DNA from: Candidatus Gastranaerophilales bacterium
GTDB taxonomy: Bacteria; Cyanobacteriota; Vampirovibrionia; Gastranaerophilales; Gastranaerophilaceae
Direction: 5' to 3'
Assembly (NCBI GenBank): GCA_947628355.1
Contig: CANQZO010000093.1
Coordinates: 1 to 7,423, forward strand
Length of the DNA: 7,423 nt
Below are positions 1 through 5,357 of this stretch, one piece after another. How positions within the stretch are numbered: the first letter of the stretch is position 1; each line of letters starts with the position of its first letter. The position numbers and the translations under genes were made by a program. The notes beneath the pieces are model-generated. The model was not told where the DNA came from. It saw only the letters and a list, made by a program, of their open reading frames with translations, and did no database searches.

Positions 1-613
1 AACAGCATAATAATCTTCCGCAAGTACCCGATATTTTACTCGGGGTAATAGGCATACTTTGATCGTGTGCAAGTTTTATATTTATTGAATCGAACTGGCG
101 CTTAAATGTGCAGCAGCAAAACGGGCGTCCGCATAATCCGTTTCCGCAGCATAATGACGTTTCGTCTCTTACTCCTATGTGCTTTAAATCTATACGGACT
201 CTTTTAAATACTTTTGTTAAATCTTTTAAAAGTTCTCTAAAATCGACTCTTTCGGGTGCCGTATAATAAAAAGTAACTTTTCGTCTGTCAAAAGTGTATT
301 TGCATTGGGTTAAATTCATTTGCAGATTATGCTGTTTTATTAACTCAAGACAGTCTTTATATCCTTGTTCTTCTAATGATTTTAATTCTTCATAAGATTT
401 TTTATCTTCCTCTGTCATTACCCGCAATAACGGTACGGAGGGGACTTTTTTCCTAATTAATATACTCTCTACTTGAGGCGGTACTTTATAAGCCTGTACA
501 ACTTCTTCGCCTTTTTCGGTCAGTATTATAACCATATCTCCGTGTTTTACTTCAATATGCTCGGGAATATCCAGCGGACATTGTTTATTTTTAATTAAAT
601 TAACTGCAAACAT
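1..613 (-). CDS. ricT: RicT/YaaT-like PSP1-domain protein, 3' part missing (window edge)
   Basis: Not closed by a stop, so it was read directly from the minus strand: ATG at 613-611, then 204 open codons to the left edge. An in-frame TAA lies four codons upstream, so this is the first possible ATG. The N-terminal part (about residues 1-50) is the small beta-rich start of PSP1 proteins. Residues about 107-204 carry the family core: FDRRKVTFYY, ERVDFRELLKDL, IGVRDET, then two cysteine clusters, CCGNGLCGRPFCCC (155-168) and SGTCGRLLCC (195-204). In Bacillus subtilis, RicT (YaaT) joins RicA and RicF in an Fe-S complex that works with RNase Y in mRNA processing; family knowledge supports a cytoplasmic RNA-processing role, but partners are not visible here. 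The missing C-terminal part is probably modest in length. It is divergent from the small gene at 705. No Shine-Dalgarno is visible; see the -10-like box at 620-625. Confidence 0.88.
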   Translation of the reverse strand, partial: MFAVNLIKNKQCPLDIPEHIEVKHGDMVIILTEKGEEVVQAYKVPPQVESILIRKKVPSVPLLRVMTEEDKKSYEELKSLEEQGYKDCLELIKQHNLQMNLTQCKYTFDRRKVTFYYTAPERVDFRELLKDLTKVFKRVRIDLKHIGVRDETSLCCGNGLCGRPFCCCTFKRQFDSINIKLAHDQSMPITPSKISGTCGRLLCC

Positions 614-647
614 AAAAATATATTAACATAAATTTTACTTCGCGCAA
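614..647 (-). promoter_or_regulatory. Putative leaderless promoter of ricT
   Basis: Read on the minus strand: TTGCGC (647-642), a 16-nt gap, TAATAT (625-620), 6 nt (ATTTTT), then ATG. The -10-like box matches TANNNT and its distance would put the transcription start on the A of the ATG. There is no purine-rich ribosome-binding site. The -35 match is only TTG plus poor bases. Support comes mainly from the same spacing recurring at three other genes in the window. Confidence 0.4.
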
Positions 648-704
648 TTTTTTTTGAAAAAAATACTTATATATATAGGGTTAGTTTAAAGGTGGGGTAG
701 TTTT

Positions 705-863
705 ATGAATCCAAGATTAATTAAGTTTGCTGTTGAGCTTCAAAATCCGGACAAAAAAGAGGAAAATGAAGAAAATATAAACTTTAAAAATGGCGGCGGT
801 AAGAAATTTTTTAATTTCTTAAAACCTGCAAAAGTTACCGTTCCCGTTTCAAGAATAGATTAA
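705..863 (+). CDS. Small protein of 52 residues, unknown function
   Basis: The ORF opens with MNPRLIKFAVEL and closes with VTVPVSRID before TAA at 861-863. A purine-rich AGGTGGGG at 690-697 lies 7 nt before the ATG, a plausible ribosome-binding site and the main reason to believe in the gene. Composition is highly charged: a Lys/Glu/Asn-rich stretch (about residues 15-30), a GGG turn (30-32), then KKFFNFLKPAK. There is no signal peptide, membrane segment, cysteine motif or recognisable fold. It stands alone, divergent from ricT and upstream of the small-RNA locus on the opposite strand. I do not recognise a family. It could be a lineage-specific small protein or, less likely, a chance ORF in AT-rich DNA. 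TATATA repeats at 670-677 could serve as a -10 box, but no well-spaced -35 is seen. Confidence 0.55.
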   Translation: MNPRLIKFAVELQNPDKKEENEENINFKNGGGKKFFNFLKPAKVTVPVSRID

Positions 864-875
864 TACAATATAAAA

Positions 876-885
876 TTATGCATAA
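876..885. repeat. 10-bp perfect palindrome TTATGCATAA
   Basis: A self-complementary decamer between the small gene's stop codon and the terminator stem. It could be a weak protein-binding site, or chance in AT-rich DNA; nothing else supports a role. Confidence 0.25.
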
Positions 886-911
886 AAAAAAGCCGTCCTA
901 CTAAGGCGGCT
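884..911 (-). terminator. Rho-independent terminator, minus strand
   Basis: On the minus strand: 5' arm AGCCG (911-907) plus CCT (906-904), loop TAGT (903-900), 3' arm AGG (899-897), one bulged A (896), CGGCT (895-891), then seven T (890-884). The eight-pair stem followed directly by the T run is a textbook intrinsic terminator. In the plus direction the stem is preceded, not followed, by the A/T run, so it would not stop the 705-863 transcript. Confidence 0.75.
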
Positions 912-970
912 ACTAGACTTTGGGGAGGGAGGTTTTATGGGGCTTTCGCCCTTGACATTCATGTTATCGG
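884..970 (-). ncRNA. Candidate small RNA with C-rich unpaired tract (Yfr1-like layout)
   Basis: A GC-rich island in very AT-rich intergenic DNA. Read on the minus strand it shows, in order: a hairpin GGGC-GAAA-GCCC (951-940) with a GNRA tetraloop; an unstructured CATAAAA linker; a C-rich tract CCTCCCTCCCC (932-922); AAAGTCTAGT; and an intrinsic terminator hairpin with a run of T (911-884). No credible minus-strand gene lies between this terminator and the oppositely oriented gene at 1107, so the terminator needs a short transcript of its own. The C-rich tract is complementary to Shine-Dalgarno sequences. Cyanobacterial Yfr1 has the same order (hairpin, unpaired CU-rich motif, terminator hairpin), but its ACUCCUCACAC motif is absent, so this is analogy only. 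The 5' end is approximate: a GATAAC box at 968-963 is the best -10-like match and would move the start inward, but its -35 is poor. Confidence 0.5.
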
Positions 971-1070
971 CATAATTTTTTAAAACTTTAGTTTTTTATT
1001 TAATTATTTTTTGAAAAAAAGATAAATCCTTATTATTATTGACTTTGAGTGCTTTACAAAACTTAATATA

Positions 1071-1106
1071 TTGACTCTGCAAAGTATAAATTAATAACAT
1101 ATATTT
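1071..1106 (+). promoter_or_regulatory. Putative leaderless promoter of the GT-C-like gene
   Basis: TTGACT at 1071-1076 (5 of 6 to the -35 consensus), an 18-nt gap, TAACAT at 1095-1100 (TANNNT), then 6 nt to the ATG at 1107. The start site would fall at or next to the ATG, and there is no Shine-Dalgarno. A second pair, TTGACT 1039-1044 with TAATAT 1064-1069 (19-nt gap), could give a transcript with a short leader. Confidence 0.5.
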
Positions 1107-2642
1107 ATGAATAAAGATTTAAAATACAATATTTCTTTTTATATATTTGTTTTGCTGATGATAACAATGTTGGCTTTTTTGTCTAATAACATTGACCCTG
1201 ACTTTTGGGCAAGGATATTGCAGGGTGACGCTTTTTGGCAGTTAGGACACATATTAAAAACAGATGTATTTTCTTACACTCCCACTCACGTTTGGCTTGA
1301 CCATGAGTGGGGTGCGAGTGTTTTATTTTCTTTTATTTTAAATCATTTCGGCTATTGGGGAATATTTGCGGCAAGAATTATAATAGTATTTTTAATTTTT
1401 TATTTTACTTTCAAAACCGCAAAACTTGAAATTGATAAAGGTGTAAAACTTCTTGATGTATTTTTGTTTGCTTTTTCAATAATTTCGCTGCCGACTCTGG
1501 CAGGCTCTTGTTTAAGATGTCATTTTATTACATTTTTATTTTTTACAATATTTATATATATACTTGAAAAAGTCAGAAAAAACGGAGAAAATAAACTTTT
1601 ATTTATATTGCCCGCGTTAATGCTGTTTTGGGCAAACGCACATGGAGGCTGTGTCGCGGGGCTTGGGGTACTTGCAATATATTCGCTTGGCGAGGCTCTT
1701 AATAAAAAGCCGTTTAAAAAATATTTATTTGCTCTCTTTGCGTGTTTTGCGGTAATGTTTATTAATCCTTACGGCATTGACTATGTTAAATTTATTTTTA
1801 TGGCGTCAACTATGCCCCGCCCCAATATTACCGAATGGATAAGCCCGTTTTTAAGTCAAAGTGTTCTATTTATTTGGTTTAAAATATTGTATACAATATT
1901 TTTTATTGTTCTGCTTTTTAAAATTAAAGATTATAAAAATGATTTTACAAAGTATATTCTGCTATTTGTTTGCGCTTATTTATCTTATAAATACATAAAA
2001 AACACTCCGTTTTTTATAATAACTTCAATTATATTTTTGTATAAAGATATTTGCATATGGGTTAATAGTTTTATTATTGATAAGCAAAAGGCAGAATTTT
2101 GGAAAACAAATATTCTTCCTTATATACTTATGACTTTATATTTTGTTGGTGGATCAATAATATTCTTCGCAAGTAAACCTGATATATATTATCTATGCGA
2201 GCAGCCCGTTCAAGAGGTTGAGTTCTTAAAAATCAATGATTTAAAAGGCAGAGTTCTAGCTCCTTTGGATTTAGGAAGCTATATAGCATATAAATTATTC
2301 CCGAATAATTTGATATATATGGACGGACGATATGAAGAAGTTTATTTTAACAAGGAAAAAGAGCTTCTTGATAAATTTTATAATGCGCAGGAGGGTTGGG
2401 AAAAAATACTATCAGAGCCCTATAAACCCGATTATATAGTAATTCCTAATGACGCAGTAATAAATGATTATATACCCGAAAACTACAAAGCTGTATATAG
2501 AACAGAGCGTTATATTATATATTCAATAAAAAATCAATTGAAAAAAATCTATTATTTGCCTGCGGATGACAGGTTGTATTATATAAATAATGCTTTTAAA
2601 AAAGGGTTTTCGCTAAAAAAGGCGGATGAAAAAAGTTTGTAG
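1107..2642 (+). CDS. Multi-pass GT-C-like membrane protein (putative glycosyltransferase-like)
   Basis: 511 residues. About ten or eleven hydrophobic membrane segments fill residues 9-357, followed by a soluble C-terminal domain of about 150 residues. The first extracytoplasmic loop holds the acidic DPDFW motif (30-34), then a conserved D-x-FSY (53-57) and LDHEWG (64-69). Further marks are ANAHGG (176-181), INPYG (219-223), ITEWISP (241-247) and, in the soluble domain, DLGSY (388-392) and MDGRYEEVYF (405-414). From memory, this motif set is typical of large uncharacterised GT-C-like bacterial membrane proteins, in which the first-loop Asp resembles the metal or catalytic acid of polyprenyl-phosphate-dependent sugar transferases. 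A role in transferring a lipid-linked sugar at the outer face of the membrane is therefore inferred; donor and acceptor are unknown. Start at 1107 fits the leaderless promoter. The U32 gene follows after 12 nt. Confidence 0.72.
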   Translation: MNKDLKYNISFYIFVLLMITMLAFLSNNIDPDFWARILQGDAFWQLGHILKTDVFSYTPTHVWLDHEWGASVLFSFILNHFGYWGIFAARIIIVFLIFYFTFKTAKLEIDKGVKLLDVFLFAFSIISLPTLAGSCLRCHFITFLFFTIFIYILEKVRKNGENKLLFILPALMLFWANAHGGCVAGLGVLAIYSLGEALNKKPFKKYLFALFACFAVMFINPYGIDYVKFIFMASTMPRPNITEWISPFLSQSVLFIWFKILYTIFFIVLLFKIKDYKNDFTKYILLFVCAYLSYKYIKNTPFFIITSIIFLYKDICIWVNSFIIDKQKAEFWKTNILPYILMTLYFVGGSIIFFASKPDIYYLCEQPVQEVEFLKINDLKGRVLAPLDLGSYIAYKLFPNNLIYMDGRYEEVYFNKEKELLDKFYNAQEGWEKILSEPYKPDYIVIPNDAVINDYIPENYKAVYRTERYIIYSIKNQLKKIYYLPADDRLYYINNAFKKGFSLKKADEKSL

Positions 2643-2654
2643 TAAAATAGTTAT
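2643..2654 (+). promoter_or_regulatory. -10-like box 6 nt before the U32 gene
   Basis: TAAAAT (2643-2648, 5 of 6 to TATAAT) directly follows the stop of the upstream gene and sits 6 nt before the ATG at 2655. No Shine-Dalgarno and no convincing -35 are present, so this may be an internal leaderless start or only AT-rich spacer within a longer transcript. Confidence 0.3.
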
Positions 2655-3905
2655 ATGGAAGCGAAATTAAAAAGACCAGAGCTTTTACTGCCCGCAGGAA
2701 GCAGAGAGAAACTGGATTATGCCATTCACTACGGGGCTGATGCCGTATATCTCGGTATGGTGGATTTCAGCCTTAGAGCTATGCGTAAAGGCGAGCTTAT
2801 AACAATTGATAACTTAAAAGACTGTATAGATTTGGCTCATTCTTTGGGCAAAAAAGTTTATTTAACATTAAATATTTTTGCTTATGATAATGATATAAAA
2901 TCTATGATTGAGTGCGCCGAGCGTATTAAAGACGCAAATCCGGATGCAATATTGTTTTCTGACTTTGGAGTTTATAATGTTATCAAAAAATATATGGAGG
3001 GGATTGCACTTCACGTAAGCACTCAGACTAATATATTAAACTCTGAAGCCGTTAAATTCTGGCGCGACCTCGGTGCGCAAAGGGTAGTCTTATCAAGAGA
3101 TTTATCTCTTGAACAAATTGCCGAAATTAAAAATAGTGTTCCCGATATCGAATATGAAGTATTTGTCCACGGAGCTCAATGTGTATCATTTTCAGGGCGC
3201 TGTTTAATAAGCGACTATATGACAAAAGGTGAGCGCAAAGCAAATCACGGTAACTGCTCTCAATCTTGCAGGTGGAGTTATAAACTTGTTGAGGAAACAA
3301 GAGAGGGCGAATATTTTGACATAGAAGAAAACGGACAGGGAACACATATTTTAAGCCCCAAAGACATAGCGCTCATTAACTATCTGCCCGAGCTTATTGA
3401 TTTAGGTATTGATTCATTTAAAATTGAGGGCAGAACAAAAAGTTTATACTATGTTTCAGCTGTTGCTAAAGCATACAGAAAAGCAATAGATGGCTACCTT
3501 TTAAAGGGAAAAATCAACAAAGAAGAAAATTATAACGAGATTATAAAAATAGGCAACAGAGGCTATACAACAGGCTTTTATCTGCATAAACCCGACAGCG
3601 AGGGCTACAGCTATGATATTTCAAAAGGTTTGGCGGGTGCCGATTGCTTGTGTGTTTTTCTTGATAAAAAGGATAATATGTTTAAAGTCCTTACTAAAAA
3701 TAAATTTCTATTAAATGATGAGATTGAAATAATTACGCCTGATGAGTGCTTTAGAACAAAAGTTACAAAGATTTTTGACGAAAAATCTTGCGAAGAAAAA
3801 CCTTTATGCAACACAAATGATGAATTTTTAATAGAACTTTCACACAGCCCGAAAGATTATAAATATGCACTTGCAAGAACTATAGGAGTTAAAAATTTAA
3901 GATGA
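2655..3905 (+). CDS. U32 family protein, TrhP/YegQ-like
   Basis: 416 residues, a normal length for TrhP-type members. The N-terminus RPELLLPAGSREKL followed by YGADAVYLG (26-34) is the U32 opening. HVSTQTN (120-126) and the signature region EVFVHGAQC...GRCLIS (168-186) follow, then GNCSQSCRWSY (199-209) and IDSFKIEGRTKS (252-263). U32 proteins were once called collagenase-like peptidases. Characterised members bind a 4Fe-4S cluster and act in hydroxylation or prephenate-dependent modification: TrhP makes 5-hydroxyuridine at tRNA wobble U34, RlhA acts on 23S rRNA, UbiU/V on ubiquinone. TrhP-like tRNA modification is the best guess. Visible cysteines at 176, 183, 201 and 205 could ligate the cluster. 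The segment I remember as often SKDLC reads SPKDIAL here, so the usual distal cysteine may be absent. The gene overlaps the next one by 4 nt (ATGA), implying translational coupling. Confidence 0.85.
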   Translation: MEAKLKRPELLLPAGSREKLDYAIHYGADAVYLGMVDFSLRAMRKGELITIDNLKDCIDLAHSLGKKVYLTLNIFAYDNDIKSMIECAERIKDANPDAILFSDFGVYNVIKKYMEGIALHVSTQTNILNSEAVKFWRDLGAQRVVLSRDLSLEQIAEIKNSVPDIEYEVFVHGAQCVSFSGRCLISDYMTKGERKANHGNCSQSCRWSYKLVEETREGEYFDIEENGQGTHILSPKDIALINYLPELIDLGIDSFKIEGRTKSLYYVSAVAKAYRKAIDGYLLKGKINKEENYNEIIKIGNRGYTTGFYLHKPDSEGYSYDISKGLAGADCLCVFLDKKDNMFKVLTKNKFLLNDEIEIITPDECFRTKVTKIFDEKSCEEKPLCNTNDEFLIELSHSPKDYKYALARTIGVKNLR

Positions 3906-4381
3906 TTTTAAAACCCGATTATAATCTTGTTTCGCTTTTTGATATTGATTTTAAAGAACTGAAATCTATAGGGATAAATGCCGTTTTATTTGATTTGGAC
4001 TCAACCGTAATGCCATCTAAATCGGGCGAATATCCTAATAATGTATTGGAACTTCTTAAAGAACTTAAACAAAACTTTGTTATAGCAATAATAAGCAATA
4101 ATAAAAGAGAAGAATATATTTCAAAAGTACAGTCAATGTCTGATTTTCCCGTTATCGGAAATGCAAATAAACCTAATCCGAAAGTTATGAGAGAGTTCTT
4201 AAAGTCCGTAAACATATTGCCCGAAAATACTGTTGTAGTTGGTGATAGACCTTTAACGGATATATTGGCGGGAAAACTTTTGGGGGCTAAAACCGTTTTG
4301 GTTGACTCAATTACCCGCGAAAGTGAAAATAAACCTACAAGGTTTGTAAGGTGTCTTGAAAGACTCGTTATAAGAAAATAG
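3902..4381 (+). CDS. YqeG-family HAD phosphatase (class IIIA)
   Basis: 159 residues, full length for the family. Haloacid dehalogenase motifs are intact: nucleophile motif FDLDST (30-35, Asp31 and Asp33), motif II ISNN (64-67), motif III lysine in NKPNPK (89-94), motif IV GDRPLTD (114-120, Asp115 and Asp120). The opening KPDY and the length match YqeG rather than larger HAD enzymes. YqeG/Gep4-type proteins include phosphatidylglycerophosphate phosphatases in mitochondria and, by reports I recall, in cyanobacteria and plastids; the Bacillus member is less well defined. A step in phosphatidylglycerol synthesis at the inner membrane face is plausible but inferred. The ATG overlaps the U32 stop codon. 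AGGAG at 3884-3888 lies 13 nt upstream, rather far, so coupling probably drives initiation. Confidence 0.82.
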   Translation: MILKPDYNLVSLFDIDFKELKSIGINAVLFDLDSTVMPSKSGEYPNNVLELLKELKQNFVIAIISNNKREEYISKVQSMSDFPVIGNANKPNPKVMREFLKSVNILPENTVVVGDRPLTDILAGKLLGAKTVLVDSITRESENKPTRFVRCLERLVIRK

Positions 4382-4415
4382 CTTGACGGCGGATTTATTT
4401 TTTTATTTACATCTT

Positions 4416-4440
4416 TATACTTCTTAAAAAGGAGTTTGTT
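4416..4440 (+). promoter_or_regulatory. -10-like box and ribosome-binding site of the thioredoxin gene
   Basis: AAAGGAG ends at 4434, 6 nt before the ATG at 4441, making it the clearest Shine-Dalgarno of the plus-strand cluster. TATACT at 4416-4421 could be a -10 box, but no -35 stands at the right distance; TTGACG at 4383-4388 is 27 nt away. The ribosome-binding site is well supported and the promoter is weak. Confidence 0.5.
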
Positions 4441-4746
4441 ATGCTGCAAGAATTAAATGAAAATAATTTTGATGAAAATATAAAAGACGGTATAAAATTT
4501 GTTGCGTTTACAGCATCATGGTGCGGATTTTGCCAAAGACAAAAACCGATATTAAAAGAAATTGCAGACCAAAATATTTGGATAGGTGAAGTTGACCCCG
4601 ATGAAAATCCTGCTTTGGTTCGACGCTTCGGAATAAGTGCTTTTCCGTCATTCCTTTTATTTAAAGACGGAAATTTAATCGCTAATTTCGCGGGATATAA
4701 AACAAAGTATGAACTTTTAAATACTCTGTTATCTTATTTGCAGTAA
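4441..4746 (+). CDS. Small thioredoxin with WCGFC active site
   Basis: 101 residues, the length of a minimal soluble thioredoxin with no signal peptide, so it acts in the cytoplasm on protein disulfides. Order of elements: FVAFTASWCGFC (20-31) with redox cysteines 28 and 31; the beta-strand IGEVDPDENPALVRRFGI (48-65), a standard thioredoxin segment; cis-proline at Phe68-Pro69 in SAFPSF; and the final FKDGNLIANFAGY strand-turn (74-86). The residue before the second cysteine is Phe instead of the usual Pro (WCGPC). Changes at this site alter redox potential and pKa in characterised thioredoxins, so this may be a specialised paralogue and not the main TrxA. It has its own ribosome-binding site, 59 nt after the phosphatase gene. 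No reductase gene is nearby. Confidence 0.85.
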   Translation: MLQELNENNFDENIKDGIKFVAFTASWCGFCQRQKPILKEIADQNIWIGEVDPDENPALVRRFGISAFPSFLLFKDGNLIANFAGYKTKYELLNTLLSYLQ

Positions 4747-4772
4747 ATTTTATTCATGATTATAATTAATTT
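4738..4772 (+). promoter_or_regulatory. Putative leaderless promoter of coaE
   Basis: TTGCAG (4738-4743, overlapping the last codons of the thioredoxin gene), exactly 17 nt, a perfect TATAAT (4761-4766), then 6 nt to the ATG at 4773. A transcript from here would begin at the start codon. No Shine-Dalgarno is present. This is the best -10 box in the window. Confidence 0.55.
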
Positions 4773-5357
4773 ATGATTAAAATTGCGATAACGGGAAATA
4801 TAGCAAGCGGAAAGTCCCAAGTAGAGAGAATTTTATTATCTTTAGGTTATAAAGTGATTGATACAGATAAAATCAATCATTTTATACTTTCGTGCGACTT
4901 AGATGTAATAAAATCAATAAATGAAATATTCGGGTGTGATGATATATTTGATGAAAAAGGCAGTATTTCCCGCACTAAATTGGGAAAAGTTGTTTTCTCG
5001 GATGAAAATAAGCGCTCTATGTTAGAGGCAATTTTACATCCTAAAATAAATCAAAAAGTTAATGAATTTTTAATTCAAAACAGCAGTGAAAAATGTATAT
5101 TTGTTTCTGTTCCGCTTCTGTTTGAAACGGGGATTGAGGGTAACTTTGATAAGATTATTTTTGTTTCTGCCGATGAAGACGTAAGGCTTAAAAGGTTAAT
5201 GGAAAGAAATAATTATTCTAAGGAATATGCCAAAATACGTATTGACGCTCAAGCAAAAGAAGATGAAAAAATTAAAAAATCAGACTACATTATTTATAAC
5301 AATTCAGACTTTATTAATTTAAGAAAGCAAGTTAATAATATTGTAAAACAGTTTTAA
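4773..5357 (+). CDS. coaE: Dephospho-CoA kinase
   Basis: 194 residues, standard CoaE length. It transfers phosphate from ATP to the ribose 3'-hydroxyl of dephospho-CoA, the last step of coenzyme A synthesis, in the cytoplasm. Seen in order: P-loop GNIASGKS (8-15); IDTDKINH (29-36), the substrate-site Asp region (usually DAD); LEAILHP (84-90); VPLLFETG (113-120); the lid segment RLMERNNYSKEYAKIRIDAQ (140-159) with its Arg pair; SDYIIYNN (170-177). All main family motifs are recognisable. The start is set by the P-loop position and the -10 box 6 nt upstream; an ATG at 4756 is out of frame. The stop codon overlaps the stop of the convergent gene. Confidence 0.93.
   Translation: MIKIAITGNIASGKSQVERILLSLGYKVIDTDKINHFILSCDLDVIKSINEIFGCDDIFDEKGSISRTKLGKVVFSDENKRSMLEAILHPKINQKVNEFLIQNSSEKCIFVSVPLLFETGIEGNFDKIIFVSADEDVRLKRLMERNNYSKEYAKIRIDAQAKEDEKIKKSDYIIYNNSDFINLRKQVNNIVKQF
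5354..5357. other. Overlapping convergent stop codons
   Basis: The palindrome TTAA supplies the TAA of coaE (5355-5357, plus) and the TAA of the GH57 gene (5356-5354, minus). No intrinsic terminator is visible on either side, so transcripts probably run into each other. Confidence 0.9.

Noticed and set aside
876..962. 28-codon minus-strand ORF running through the small-RNA island
   Set aside because: It would read through both hairpins and past the terminator T run, so the mRNA would end before its stop codon; no Shine-Dalgarno.
952..976. Plus-strand TTGACA (952-957) with CATAAT (971-976) as a promoter
   Set aside because: The gap is only 13 nt, too short for a normal sigma-70 type promoter, although the -35 match is perfect.
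961..981. Plus-strand terminator for the 52-residue gene (TTAT-CGGC-ATAA then T6)
   Set aside because: The stem is four A-T pairs only, too weak to be called an intrinsic terminator.
864..1106. Known riboswitch or tRNA in the intergenic region
   Set aside because: No cloverleaf and no recognised riboswitch core (preQ1, fluoride, guanidine, SAM) could be matched by eye on either strand.
3127..3345. 72-codon minus-strand ORF inside the U32 gene
   Set aside because: It lies opposite the conserved U32 signature region and has no motif or ribosome-binding site of its own.
3611..3814. 67-codon minus-strand ORF inside the U32 gene
   Set aside because: Shadow of the coding strand; no family features.
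3919..4449. 176-codon minus-strand ORF antisense to the phosphatase gene
   Set aside because: The plus strand encodes an intact HAD protein with all motifs; the antisense product has no recognisable features and is Ser/Leu/Phe-rich, as expected of a shadow frame.
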